From contig NZ_CP084550.1 of the NCBI RefSeq assembly GCF_021800405.1, forward strand, positions 2,604,001 through 2,668,000: a stretch of DNA of 64,000 nt. The letters run 5' to 3'. The notes below the pieces were generated by a model, which searched no databases, was not told the origin of the DNA, and worked only from the letters and a program-made list of their open reading frames with translations. The stretch is from Arthrobacter sp. FW306-07-I. GTDB taxonomy: Bacteria; Actinomycetota; Actinomycetes; Actinomycetales; Micrococcaceae. The position numbers and the translations under genes are program-made. Positions 37,682 through 46,733 of this stretch are shown piece by piece; position 1 is the stretch's first letter, and the number at the start of each line of letters is the position of its first letter.

Positions 37682-37885
37682 TTAGACGTCAGCGACCTTG
37701 CGGCCCTTGTACTCAAGGAACAGCGCGGTGCCAGCAGAGTCGGTAACGACCTTTGCCTGGTGCGGCAGGCTGTAGGTGACCTGGCCGTTCTCAACGGTCT
37801 TCACCAGGTGAGGGGCGGTCGCCTTCCACTGCGAGCGGCGGGCGCGGGTATTCGAGCGAGACATTTTCCGCTTGGGAACAGCCAC
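37682..37885 (-). CDS. rpmF: 50S ribosomal protein L32
   Basis: A 67-residue basic ribosomal protein. It begins [21 protein letters not shown], which is the L32 signature. No Cys pairs for zinc are visible, so it is the C-minus form. It sits between the DUF177 gene and rnc, the normal position. Confidence 0.95.
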   Translation of the reverse strand: MAVPKRKMSRSNTRARRSQWKATAPHLVKTVENGQVTYSLPHQAKVVTDSAGTALFLEYKGRKVADV

Positions 37886-37921
37886 GGCTAACTCATTTCT
37901 CTCTAGACAAACACGTACAAA

Positions 37922-38470
37922 TCAATTTTGCCGGTCAGGCTTAGCCATATCAGCTAGGGCAGCCCAGCGAGGATCCAGGACCTCGTGGTGGTGCCCCGGC
38001 TCGTCTTCCAGGCGAGCTCCGCATTCGGAGCAAAGGCCCTGGCAGTCTTCCCGGCACACCGGCTGGAACGGCAGATTGGTGACAACCGCGTCCCGCAACA
38101 CCGGTTCAAGATCGATTACATCGTGCTCGACTCGACGTTGCTCTTCATCTTCTTCTCCGTCCGAGAACTCAGCGCCCTCGTAGAAGAAAAGTTCTTGCAC
38201 ATTGACCTCAAGGTCATACGCAAGGGGATCCAGGCATCGGCCGCACTCGCCGGTTACTTCAGCGACAACGGTTCCTGATACCAGAATTCCTTCGTGTACG
38301 GCCTCAAGCCTCAGGTCGAGCTCGACATCCGAGCCTTCCTGAACACCAATAAGCGCCACACCAAGATCACCCGGTGCGGGTACATGTTCCTTCAGCGTCC
38401 GCATGCTTCCCGGGCTGCGCCCGAGGTCCTTGACGTCGAACGCCAGGGGCGAACCAGCATCTCTGTTAAT
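37922..38470 (-). CDS. DUF177 (YceD) protein, probable ATT start
   Basis: Family DUF177/YceD, associated with ribosome/23S rRNA biogenesis, usually upstream of rpmF. The clear ATG (38404) gives 160 residues starting MRTLKEHV. However, the frame above it keeps a family-conserved segment, LAFDVKDLGRSPGSM, resembling actinobacterial homologues (from memory, the mycobacterial one has LVIDIARLGRRPGSM). No ATG, GTG or TTG exists between the in-frame TAA and this segment, only an ATT at 38470 with AGGAG five bases upstream. This gives 182 residues. Cys pairs in ECGRC and CREDCQGLCSEC are typical. Start uncertain; gene certain. Confidence 0.85.
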   Translation of the reverse strand: MNRDAGSPLAFDVKDLGRSPGSMRTLKEHVPAPGDLGVALIGVQEGSDVELDLRLEAVHEGILVSGTVVAEVTGECGRCLDPLAYDLEVNVQELFFYEGAEFSDGEEDEEQRRVEHDVIDLEPVLRDAVVTNLPFQPVCREDCQGLCSECGARLEDEPGHHHEVLDPRWAALADMAKPDRQN

Positions 38471-38568
38471 GAGAACTCCTGTTGAACATATGACCGACGT
38501 ACCATCTTAGCCTGAAGAGCCATGGTGACTCAAACCGGCAGGAGGCAGCGCCGAAGTACCGATCCAGC

Positions 38569-39069
38569 CTACCGCCTTGGCTGCTGATCCGCCGAAGGCT
38601 CGCCGGCAACCATACGGCGGTGCACCGACCGGGGCACGTAGTCCGTGACGCTGCCGCCCAGGACCGCCACCTCTTTGATCAGCGTGGAGGACAGGTGGAC
38701 GTAGCTTGCCTCGGCCGGGAGGAAAACTGTCTCCACTCCGCTCAACTGGCGGTTCATCGTGGCCATCGGAAGCTCGTAGTCGAAGTCCGACGATGACCTC
38801 AGTCCCTTGACGATGGCGGACACACCCCGCTGGCGGCAATACTCGGCCAGGAGGCCCTCGCCCACCGGCTCCACCACGATGCCCTTGAGGGACGCGAGGG
38901 TTTCGCGCGCCATCTCCAGCCGTTCCTCGAGGCTGAACATGTACTTTTTCGCGTAGTTGGTGGAGATGGCCACGATGACCTCGTCGAAAAGACCCGCAGC
39001 CCTTGCAATGACCTCAAGATGGCCGTTGTGGATGGGGTCGAAGGATCCGGGGCACACAGCGCGTCGCAT
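38569..39069 (-). CDS. coaD: Phosphopantetheine adenylyltransferase CoaD
   Basis: Penultimate step of coenzyme A synthesis. The 166-residue nucleotidyltransferase has HNGH (the HxGH motif) in FDPIHNGHLEV and the ATP-binding ISTNYAK. The YVHLSSTLIKEVA motif is a family match. It precedes the DUF177 gene by 98 bp and is divergent from the aminotransferase gene. rsmD, its usual upstream neighbour, is displaced by ~2 kb. Confidence 0.96.
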   Translation of the reverse strand: MRRAVCPGSFDPIHNGHLEVIARAAGLFDEVIVAISTNYAKKYMFSLEERLEMARETLASLKGIVVEPVGEGLLAEYCRQRGVSAIVKGLRSSSDFDYELPMATMNRQLSGVETVFLPAEASYVHLSSTLIKEVAVLGGSVTDYVPRSVHRRMVAGEPSADQQPRR

Positions 39070-39112
39070 GCTTCGAACCTACCCCATGGAAAGGCCGGGA
39101 TAACATGACTGA

Positions 39113-40342
39113 ATGCATCCACCACGGGAACTTTCCACCCCCCTGGCACCTGCTCCCTGGCAGCGGACAGCCCTCGGAGCCAACCTCCTCGCTCCGGACG
39201 GCGGCCTGGGCGTCACCATCTTCGAGGAGATGACCACCCTGGCCGTCCAGACCGGCGCCATTAACCTGGGTCAGGGCTTCCCCGATGAAGACGGGCCGGC
39301 AGAAATCAGGGAGGCCGCCCGGGCAGCCATCGCTGCAGGGGCCAACCAGTACGCACCCGGCAAGGGGCTGCCCCAACTTCGGGAGGCGGTGTCCGCGCAC
39401 CAGGAACGCTTCTATGGGCTGGCGCCGGACCCCGCAACCGAGGTCATTATCACCACCGGTGCCACCGAAGGGATCGCTGCGTCCCTCCTGGCGTTTGCCG
39501 GACCCGGCGACGAGGTCCTGACCTTTGAGCCGTTTTACGACTCCTACGGCGCGGTCATCGGCCTCTCGGGCGCCACGCACGCCACCGTGCCCCTGGCCGC
39601 GCCCGACTTCCTGCCCGACCCTGCGGCACTGGAAGCTGCCTTTAATGAGCGGACGCGGGTGGTCCTGCTGAACAATCCGCACAATCCCACGGGTGCCGTT
39701 TTCCCTGCGGAGATCCTGCAGCGCGTGGTGGACCTTGCGCAGAAGCACGACACCATCATCATCAGCGATGAGGTGTACGAGCACCTCACCTTCGGCGTCC
39801 GCCACACGCCGGTGGCGGCGCTCCCGGGAGCCGCGGGCCGGACCATCACCATTTCCTCCGCCGGCAAGACCTTTTCCCTGACCGGCTGGAAAATCGGCTG
39901 GTTGAGCGGTCCCGAGGAACTGGTCTCGGCCGTCCGCACGGTAAAGCAGTTCCTCACCTACAGTTCGGGTACTCCGTTCCAGGCCGCGATCGCCACGGGC
40001 CTGGCCCTGCCGGACGATTTCTATACCGGCATCGCCGCCGCCCTGGAACAGAAGCGCGATATCCTCAGCGCCGGGCTCCGGGCCGCGGGCTTTGACGTAT
40101 TCACCCCCAAGGGCACCTACTTCGTCAACGTGGACACGGCGCCGCTGGGCATCACGGACGCCCTGGACCTCGCCCGGCGGCTGCCCGCACTGGTGGGGGT
40201 GGCCGCCATCCCCGTTCCGGTGTTCTGCCATCCGGATGGAGCCGAACGCACGCGAAGCCTGCTCCGGTTTGCCTTCTGCAAAAAGACGGAGGTCCTGGAG
40301 GAGGCTGCCGCCCGGCTGGCAACGCTGCGCGGCAGGCTCTGA
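39113..40342 (+). CDS. Class I/II pyridoxal-phosphate aminotransferase
   Basis: A 409-residue fold-type-I aminotransferase. The PLP Lys is in ISSAGKTFSLTGWKIGW; NNPHNPTGAVF and SDEVYEHL are the usual cofactor-binding strands. The INLGQGFPDEDGP start resembles the kynurenine/methionine/succinyl-DAP aminotransferase group, so the substrate is open (annotators often write DapC or YbdL-like). Its stop overlaps the next ORF's ATG (TGATG). It is accessory to the coaD-rsmD block and on the opposite strand. Confidence 0.88.
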   Translation: MHPPRELSTPLAPAPWQRTALGANLLAPDGGLGVTIFEEMTTLAVQTGAINLGQGFPDEDGPAEIREAARAAIAAGANQYAPGKGLPQLREAVSAHQERFYGLAPDPATEVIITTGATEGIAASLLAFAGPGDEVLTFEPFYDSYGAVIGLSGATHATVPLAAPDFLPDPAALEAAFNERTRVVLLNNPHNPTGAVFPAEILQRVVDLAQKHDTIIISDEVYEHLTFGVRHTPVAALPGAAGRTITISSAGKTFSLTGWKIGWLSGPEELVSAVRTVKQFLTYSSGTPFQAAIATGLALPDDFYTGIAAALEQKRDILSAGLRAAGFDVFTPKGTYFVNVDTAPLGITDALDLARRLPALVGVAAIPVPVFCHPDGAERTRSLLRFAFCKKTEVLEEAAARLATLRGRL

Positions 40343-41130
40343 TGCCCGGCGGCAGTGGCGGGGCCATCAGCAGGTTCCTCCGGACAACAGGCCAGCATGC
40401 CACCATCGAACCTGACGCGTTTACTGATGGCGCTTATCTCCTCGCCATCGGCGGAGCCGAACAGTCCCACGTGAACCTGGACCGCCCGGCGGAGATCTTC
40501 TATGAGTACCTCCGCAGGATCGGGCATCTGGTGGATCTCGCGGCACCGCCGGGAGAACCCATCAGGGCCCTGCACCTGGGAGCAGGGGCGCTGACCCTGG
40601 CACGGTACATCCAGGCCACCCGCCCCGGTTCCATCCAGTATGCAGTTGAGCTGGAACGTGAACTGCTCGACTTTGTCCTCAGGCACCTGCCCATGCCTGA
40701 GGGAACGGACCTCACCACGATCATCGGCGACGCCCGCGAGGCACTCGGCGCGCTTACTCCGGACCTTACGTTCGACGTCGTCATTTTGGACATCTTTTCC
40801 GGTCCTGAAGCACCGGGCCACATCGCCACCAGCGGCTTCTACCGGGAGGCCAGACACCGCTTGCGCCCGGACGGGCTGCTTATTGTCAACGTCGGCGACG
40901 AAGCGGCCCTCACGCTGGTCAGGAGCCAGGTGGCCGCGATGCGTGAGGCCATGGCCGATGTCGGCGCCTTCGCCGAAGCGGGGATGTTTGAGGGCCGGTA
41001 CCCGGGCAACATTATCCTGGCGGGCACGCAGGGCCCCTGGCCGGAAGCCTGGACGGCCGAACTGACCGCGCGGGGCCCGCACCCGGCGCGGGTCCTGGCC
41101 GGGGTGGACCTGGACCCCTTCTCGGGCTAG
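40342..41130 (+). CDS. Spermidine synthase-like methyltransferase-fold protein
   Basis: A 262-residue protein with a Rossmann-type SAM/decarboxylated-SAM fold. It shows ALHLGAGALTLARYI (motif I), an acidic loop (VELERELLDF), GDAREAL and VVILDIFSGPEAP. This resembles spermidine synthase (SpeE) or fused MFS/spermidine-synthase C-terminal modules. Catalytic polyamine-synthase residues cannot all be checked by eye. It is translationally coupled to the aminotransferase. Function uncertain; a methyltransferase or a polyamine-like transferase are both possible. Its end overlaps rsmD by 4 bp. Confidence 0.75.
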   Translation: MPGGSGGAISRFLRTTGQHATIEPDAFTDGAYLLAIGGAEQSHVNLDRPAEIFYEYLRRIGHLVDLAAPPGEPIRALHLGAGALTLARYIQATRPGSIQYAVELERELLDFVLRHLPMPEGTDLTTIIGDAREALGALTPDLTFDVVILDIFSGPEAPGHIATSGFYREARHRLRPDGLLIVNVGDEAALTLVRSQVAAMREAMADVGAFAEAGMFEGRYPGNIILAGTQGPWPEAWTAELTARGPHPARVLAGVDLDPFSG

Positions 41131-41756
41131 GCCCGCAGGGAATCCGGCCCGTCCGTCCCGGGCAAGTCCTCGGCGGCGATTGCATCGGGCACGAACGGCT
41201 CCGCGTACCACAGCCGGGTCTCCCCATACTTCTTCTCGGCGAACCTGGTCAGGCCCTGCGGCCACCCCGGTTCAGGGGAGCGGGAGGAGCGTTCCACTAC
41301 GACGACGGCGCCCGGGGCCAGGTGCCCGGCGAGTTTCTCCAGCACCCCGGACAGCCCGGCCTCCTCCAGCGGGTACGGCGGGTCCAGGAACACCAGGTCC
41401 CATGCCGTGGCCTCGGGGGCGCGGTCGAGGAAGGGCTCCACCCGGGCGCGGTGCACGGTCACCGCCTTGCGGCCCAGAACACCGTTGATCAGGTCCGCGT
41501 TCCGCTGGCACACGCCGCTTGCCTTGGCATCGGATTCCACCAGGTCCACCGTCAGGGCTCCCCGGCTGCCGCTTTCCACACCCAGCGCGCCAGAGCCCGC
41601 ATACAGATCCAGCACGCGGGAACCCGCGATCACATCGAAGGCATCGAGGCGGGAGAACAATGCTTCCTTAACGCGGTCAGTGGTGGGCCGGGTCAGGGAT
41701 CCCGGGACCGCTGTCAGCGGAGTGCCGCCCGCGGCACCTGCAATGATCCGGGTCAC
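41127..41756 (-). CDS. rsmD: 16S rRNA (guanine966-N2)-methyltransferase RsmD
   Basis: Methylates G966 of 16S rRNA. The ~209-residue protein has the family start TRIIAGAAGGTPL, RPTTDRVKEALFS, motif I VLDLYAGSGALG and the catalytic DPPYPL. I chose a GTG at 41756, which gives VTRIIAG; an ATG at 41792, six bases after the recG stop, adds a short Arg-rich tail. It follows recG closely. A C-terminal acidic tail is unconserved. Confidence 0.9.
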   Translation of the reverse strand: MTRIIAGAAGGTPLTAVPGSLTRPTTDRVKEALFSRLDAFDVIAGSRVLDLYAGSGALGVESGSRGALTVDLVESDAKASGVCQRNADLINGVLGRKAVTVHRARVEPFLDRAPEATAWDLVFLDPPYPLEEAGLSGVLEKLAGHLAPGAVVVVERSSRSPEPGWPQGLTRFAEKKYGETRLWYAEPFVPDAIAAEDLPGTDGPDSLRA

Positions 41757-41798
41757 CGCGACCACCGCGATCCGCCGGCGCCCTGCAGGCATTGGTTG

Positions 41799-44066
41799 CT
41801 AACCGCGTTCAAGGAACGCCTCCTTCTCGGGGTTGAGGTACTTCTCGATGGCATCGGCAAGTTCGGGGTGGGCGGACAGCAGCGGATCCTGGCCGACGAT
41901 GGTCTGGGCGTCTTCCCTGGCCCGGGCAATGATGTCCTCATGCTCAAGGACCCGCAGCAGCTTCAGTGTTGACCGTCCGCCGGATTGGGAAGCGCCCAGG
42001 ATGTCGCCTTCGCGCCGGAGCTTGAGGTCCTCCTGCGACAGGACGAAGCCGTCCGTGGTGGCGGCGACGGCTTCGAGCCGTCTCCTGCTGGGGTGGCCCG
42101 GTTCCAGGGCAGTGACCAGCAGGCAAGTCCCGGGCAGGCCGCCGCGGCCAACCCGGCCGCGCAGCTGGTGCAACTGCGAGATTCCGAACCTGTCGGCGTC
42201 CAGGATGACCATCAGGGTGGCGTTGCGCACATCCACGCCAACCTCGATCACCGTGGTGGAGACCAGCAGCTTGATGCGGTTGGCAGTGAACCCGGCCATG
42301 GTGTCCGTTTTCAGCTCCGGGTCCTGGCGCCCGTGGAGCGGGGCCAGGGCAACCCCTGCCAGTGAGGGTTCAGCCAGCAAATAGTCCACGACGCCGGTGA
42401 CCGATGCGAGCTCCCGTCCCTCCTCCGCCTCCACGCCCGGAGGCGCAGCCTCCCCCGGGCTGAAGTCGCCGTCGTCGTCCGTTCCGATCTTGGGACAGAC
42501 CACGTACACCTGGTGGCCGGCGTCGATCTCCTCCCGCGCGCGGGCCCAGATCCGTCCCGCCCAGGCGGGGTTCTCCGCAAGGCCCACGAGGTGGGTAGCG
42601 ATGGGGGCCCTGCCCTTGGGCAGTTCATCGAGGGTGGAGGTTTCGAGGTCGCCGAACACGGTCATGGCCACGGTCCGGGGAATGGGTGTGGCGGTCATGA
42701 CCAGCAGGTGCGGCGGCTTCCGGGCCTTGGCCCGCAGGGCGTCGCGCTGTTCCACGCCGAAGCGGTGCTGTTCGTCCACGACGATCAGGCCGAGGTCGTA
42801 GAAGGACACGTTGTCGCTGAGCAGGGCGTGGGTTCCTACGATGATTCCCGCCGTCCCTGAGGCGGCATCCAGCAGGGCCTGCTTCCGGGCCGCGGTGGGC
42901 ATGGAGCCCGTCAGTAGAGTGACCTGCACGGAAGACCCGCCGCCGGCCAGCCCACCCAGGAGTCCGTCGCTGGACAGCGGGCCAAGGGTGCGGCGGATGG
43001 AGTCGTAGTGCTGGGCGGCGAGCACCTCGGTGGGTGCCAGCAGCGCGGCCTGTCCCCCGCTGTCCACCACCTGGAGCATGGCCCGGAGTGCCACGACGGT
43101 CTTGCCGGAGCCCACCTCGCCCTGCAGCAGCCGGTTCATGGGCGTGTCCTGTGCCAGTTCCGTTGCCAGCGTCTTCCCGACGGCGGCCTGGCCGGCTGTG
43201 AGGGTGAACGGCAGGTTTTGGTCGAACGCGGACAGGATCCCGTCGTTGACGGGGCGCCGCGCGGTGGCTTCCTCGGCGGCGAGTTGGGCACGGCGGCGGG
43301 CCAGTGCGGACTGCAAAACCAGGGCCTCCTGGTAGCGGAGCCGGTCCCTGGCGCGTTTCCAGTCAGACGCTGTTTCAGGCGCATGGATAAGCCGGTAGGC
43401 GTGGGCCACGGGAAGGAAGCCCTCCCGGTCTGCCACTGCGGGGGGAAGCGGGTCCGCCATAGAGCCGAGGTCAGCGGTCTCCAACAGCGTGGCGATCACC
43501 TTCTGGATCTTCCAGCTGGGGAGCTTGGCCGTAGCCGGATACACCGGAATCGGCATGGCTGCGAGTTTCTCCGGATCATCACTGCCCGGCGCGAAGGGGT
43601 CCTCGTCCAGGATGAGGAAGTCCGGGTTGGTGAGGCCCAGTTGCCCTTTGAACCGGGTGACTTTTCCTGAGAACAGGGCGCGCCGGCCCTGAAGGAGTTC
43701 AGCTTTTGCCTTGTAACCGTTGAAGAAGCTGATCTTCAGCGTTCCCGGCACCTTGCCGTGGTAGTCCTGGCCTCCCACCAGCCGCAGCCCCTGCTGCCCG
43801 TCGTCGTCGGAAACTATGACGTCCGTGATGGTTCCGCGGCGTGCCTGCATGTGCCGGGTGCTGCTGGACAATACCCGGGCGATGAGGGTGACTTCCTCAT
43901 CAAGCGGAAGCCCGCTGATGGGTGTCAGTTCACCGCGGGTCAGGTAGCGGCGGGGAAAGTAGTTAAGCAGGCCTTCGACGGTGGTGATGCCGAGGTGTTT
44001 CTCGATGACCGCGGCGGACCGCTTTCCGATCCGCCGTTCAAGGGCCAGGTCCAGCTCAGCGTTCAT
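41799..44066 (-). CDS. recG: ATP-dependent DNA helicase RecG
   Basis: Branch-migration helicase that rescues stalled forks. The 755-residue protein has an N-terminal OB/wedge domain (about 55-150, with GTLKISFFNGY), Walker A LLQGEVGSGKT (314-324), VVDEQHRFG and the C-terminal RQLHQLRGRVGRG-type HQLRGRVGRGG. Motif TLDELPKGR is diagnostic of RecG. The wedge carries a small insert (GGQDYHGKVPG). Its ATG lies inside the end of the DAK2 gene (11-bp overlap). Confidence 0.96.
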   Translation of the reverse strand: MNAELDLALERRIGKRSAAVIEKHLGITTVEGLLNYFPRRYLTRGELTPISGLPLDEEVTLIARVLSSSTRHMQARRGTITDVIVSDDDGQQGLRLVGGQDYHGKVPGTLKISFFNGYKAKAELLQGRRALFSGKVTRFKGQLGLTNPDFLILDEDPFAPGSDDPEKLAAMPIPVYPATAKLPSWKIQKVIATLLETADLGSMADPLPPAVADREGFLPVAHAYRLIHAPETASDWKRARDRLRYQEALVLQSALARRRAQLAAEEATARRPVNDGILSAFDQNLPFTLTAGQAAVGKTLATELAQDTPMNRLLQGEVGSGKTVVALRAMLQVVDSGGQAALLAPTEVLAAQHYDSIRRTLGPLSSDGLLGGLAGGGSSVQVTLLTGSMPTAARKQALLDAASGTAGIIVGTHALLSDNVSFYDLGLIVVDEQHRFGVEQRDALRAKARKPPHLLVMTATPIPRTVAMTVFGDLETSTLDELPKGRAPIATHLVGLAENPAWAGRIWARAREEIDAGHQVYVVCPKIGTDDDGDFSPGEAAPPGVEAEEGRELASVTGVVDYLLAEPSLAGVALAPLHGRQDPELKTDTMAGFTANRIKLLVSTTVIEVGVDVRNATLMVILDADRFGISQLHQLRGRVGRGGLPGTCLLVTALEPGHPSRRRLEAVAATTDGFVLSQEDLKLRREGDILGASQSGGRSTLKLLRVLEHEDIIARAREDAQTIVGQDPLLSAHPELADAIEKYLNPEKEAFLERG

Positions 44067-45075
44067 GCCCGCCGGTATTCACCGCATCCACGGCAGCGTC
44101 CCGGGGAAGCGCCAGCTCGCTGATGCTGATCTGGGATGGTTCACCGAGGGACCGGATGATGTCCACGGCGGGGTCCGGTTCCGGGACGTGGACGTGGACC
44201 CGCCACCGGTAGTTGCCGTCGGTGTCCGGGCCGCTGCCCACCTGGCTCATGATGACGGACTCGCCGATCTCGTCGAGCCGCTGCCGCAGGGTGGCGGCGT
44301 TCAGGGGCGAAAGGGTGATGGTGCACATGACTTCCACGCCGTCGTCGTCCGGCATGGAAGCGTGGATGTGGGGATCGGAGACGTCGTAGCCGTGCAGTCC
44401 GTCGAGGAGTTCGTCCTGCAGTTCCTGGCCCATCACGGCGGAGCGAAGGCAGTCGAGGATCAGCAGCATGCCCACGCCGCCGGCATCCACCACCCGGGCG
44501 GACTGCAGGGCATCGAGCTGCTCCTCCGTGTGGACCACCGCGGCCAGCGCTCCCTCCACGGCGGCGTCGAGGGTGAGGCCCAGGGCATGGTTGCTGTCAT
44601 CGCCGTCCTGGCCGGCGTCGACGGCTGCTGCAGCGCGGGCTGCCGCTTCCATGACCGACAGCATGGTTCCGGGAACGGGGTCGCTCAGGGCGGACCAGGC
44701 GCGGATCTGGGCACGGTTGAGGGCCGCGGCGAGGAGCGTGGACGTCATCCTGGTGTGTCCGGCCAACGGCTCGGCCGCGGCGCAGAGGAACACCGAAAAG
44801 AGCGTTCCGGAGTTTCCGCGTGCCTCCTCCATGGCTGCCTGCCCTGCGGTGGCGAGGACTTCCCCGACGTCAACCGGGGCGGGCTGGTCTTCGCCAAGCA
44901 CCAGGGAACGGGCCGCAGCGCGGACGGTGAGGTACAGGTTGGTGCCCGTATCGCCGTCAGCTACCGGGAAGATGTTGATGGCGTTCAGCCGGTCGCTGTG
45001 GTTGCCGAGGGCAGTTTCAGCCTTGCCCAGCCACCTCTTCATCGCCAGCGCGTTGGCGGCAACCTTAGTGTGCAA
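44056..45075 (-). CDS. DAK2 domain-containing protein
   Basis: A 339-residue protein with the DhaL/DAK2 nucleotide-binding domain (about 1-200). NIFPVADGDTGTNLYLT holds the metal-binding Asp residues, and GNSGTLFS and DAGGVGMLL follow. Classical FakA-type fatty-acid kinases are ~550 residues; this one has only the DAK2 domain plus a C-terminal domain of about 120 residues, so it is a short form. The annotated start is TTG 45075, within the thiL end; ATG 45042 (MKRWLGKAE) is an alternative. It is sandwiched by 11-bp overlaps with thiL and recG. A role in fatty-acid phosphorylation is inference. Confidence 0.85.
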   Translation of the reverse strand: MHTKVAANALAMKRWLGKAETALGNHSDRLNAINIFPVADGDTGTNLYLTVRAAARSLVLGEDQPAPVDVGEVLATAGQAAMEEARGNSGTLFSVFLCAAAEPLAGHTRMTSTLLAAALNRAQIRAWSALSDPVPGTMLSVMEAAARAAAAVDAGQDGDDSNHALGLTLDAAVEGALAAVVHTEEQLDALQSARVVDAGGVGMLLILDCLRSAVMGQELQDELLDGLHGYDVSDPHIHASMPDDDGVEVMCTITLSPLNAATLRQRLDEIGESVIMSQVGSGPDTDGNYRWRVHVHVPEPDPAVDIIRSLGEPSQISISELALPRDAAVDAVNTGGHER

Positions 45076-46111
45076 AGTGATCCCATCCCCCGGTGCCCGC
45101 GGCCGGACCCGCTGTCAAGACGCCCGGGCCATCGTCGGTACCGAGTGCATGTATCGAGCCTAGCGCAGTGAATCCGGGTGGCAGCTGAACATCGGCAGGG
45201 AATGTGGCCAGCAGCCCGTGGTCCTCACCGCCACCCAGCACCCACTGCTCAGGATCGGCTCCCAACAGGGCGGCCGCAGGAACCAGGACCTCCGCCAGTT
45301 CGGCCAGGCGCGCGGGATCCAGGGCGACGGCAACGCTGCTGGCTGCAGCCAGCCTCCTGCCGTCGCGCAGGAGCCCGTCCGAGATGTCGAGCATTGCCGT
45401 GGCCCCTGCGGCGCGGGCTGCCGGACCTGCCGCGAGCGGCGGACGCGGGCGGCACTGCAGGTCCATGAAGACTCTTTCCGCCGGGCCCAGGGTGTCCGCC
45501 GGAATATCCGCTTCCAGCAGGGCCAGCCCCGCAGCAGCATGGCCAACCGTGCCGGCCAACGCCAGGACGTCCCCTGGCTGGGCGCCTGACCGGAGGACTG
45601 GCCGCCCGCCGTCGAGCGTTCCCAGCACCGCCACCGTCACCGATATTTCACGCCCGCGGCCCAGGTCCCCGCCGGCCACGGAACAGCGGACTGCTCCGAG
45701 CTCCCGGATTCCGGCCGTGAGGCCGTCCGCCAGGTCCTCCACCCAGCTCACGGGCGTGTGGACGGGAAGCGTGAGGCTGACAACCATGGACGTGGCTTGT
45801 GCGCCCATGGCATTGATGTCGCTGAGGTTTTGCGCGGCTGCTTTCCATCCGACGTCGAATCCGGTGGTGCGGTAGCCGTTGGGCCACAGGAGCCGGAAAT
45901 CCTGGTCCTGGACCTGGGTATCGATGCTGATGACCGTTTTGCCGTCCGGGGCGGCGACGATGGCGGCGTCATCCCCAGGTCCCAGCAGTGTGCTGGCGGT
46001 GTGCCCGGCCTCCATGCGCAGGCGCGGAAAGATCCGGGCCAGCAGGTCGGCTTCGGAAAGGCCGTCGACGGTGGGCTGGCGGTCAACGCGGTTACGGAGG
46101 TCTTCAGGCAC
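45065..46111 (-). CDS. thiL: Thiamine-monophosphate kinase ThiL
   Basis: Phosphorylates thiamine monophosphate to the cofactor TPP. The 348-residue PurM-like protein has GDDAAIV, DTQVQDQDF, the metal site SDINAMGA, AGGDLGRG and LDISDGLLRD. All typical ThiL boxes are present. With thiC and its riboswitch, the window thus covers the HMP-synthesis and final steps of TPP synthesis. It begins the overlapping thiL-DAK2-recG-rsmD run. The promoter should lie in the 69-bp gap divergent to the DUF3515 gene. Confidence 0.95.
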   Translation of the reverse strand: MPEDLRNRVDRQPTVDGLSEADLLARIFPRLRMEAGHTASTLLGPGDDAAIVAAPDGKTVISIDTQVQDQDFRLLWPNGYRTTGFDVGWKAAAQNLSDINAMGAQATSMVVSLTLPVHTPVSWVEDLADGLTAGIRELGAVRCSVAGGDLGRGREISVTVAVLGTLDGGRPVLRSGAQPGDVLALAGTVGHAAAGLALLEADIPADTLGPAERVFMDLQCRPRPPLAAGPAARAAGATAMLDISDGLLRDGRRLAAASSVAVALDPARLAELAEVLVPAAALLGADPEQWVLGGGEDHGLLATFPADVQLPPGFTALGSIHALGTDDGPGVLTAGPAAGTGGWDHFAH

Positions 46112-46180
46112 GCCACTACGCTACCGCGCCGGACTGACATTGTGTCCGGGCGGGCACTGCGGCGGCGATAGGCTGGAAGC

Positions 46181-46684
46181 ATGCACCACCACCACCTGCC
46201 CCTGTCCGCCCGCGCCGCCAGGATGGCGATGGTTGGAGCGATGGCCGCCCTTTCCCTGACCGCCTGCTCACCGGCAGTGGACGTCACTGCCGCCAAGGAC
46301 GCGGCCAACCCGGCGTGTGCGCCGATGATGCTGGCGCTGCCTGATTCCATTGGCGATTCAAAGCTGCGGAAGACCAACAGCCAGGCCACCGCGGCGTGGG
46401 GGGATCCTTCGCTGGTCATCCTGCGGTGCGGAGTCAACGTGCCGGGGCCCACCACCGACCGCTGCGTGACCGTTAACGGCGTCGACTGGGTCATCAAGGA
46501 AGGCGACCCGGTGTGGACGCTGACCACCTACGGCCGGGAGCCTGCCACGGAAATCCTGATGGACCCGGACAAGATCAGCTCCGCGACTGTGCTCGCGGAC
46601 CTGGCGGCAGCGGCAGCGAAGGTCCCTTCCGTCCGGAACTGCGTGGGCCAGGAAGACCTGCAGAACCTGCCAAAGAGCCAGTAG
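46181..46684 (+). CDS. DUF3515 domain-containing lipoprotein
   Basis: A 167-residue secreted or membrane-anchored protein of the DUF3515 family (actinobacterial, function unknown). A basic N-terminus precedes a hydrophobic stretch and a lipobox LTAC (26-29) with the modified Cys29. The start MHHHHLPLSARAARM is native. Conserved Cys residues occur near CAPMM, LRCGVN, DRCV and RNCVGQ and may form disulfides. It sits between thiL and ddl, the common context. Confidence 0.88.
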   Translation: MHHHHLPLSARAARMAMVGAMAALSLTACSPAVDVTAAKDAANPACAPMMLALPDSIGDSKLRKTNSQATAAWGDPSLVILRCGVNVPGPTTDRCVTVNGVDWVIKEGDPVWTLTTYGREPATEILMDPDKISSATVLADLAAAAAKVPSVRNCVGQEDLQNLPKSQ

Positions 46685-46733
46685 GTTCCGCCAGGCCACC
46701 CACCGTGGGCCCACGCCGGCCGGGTCCCCGGGA

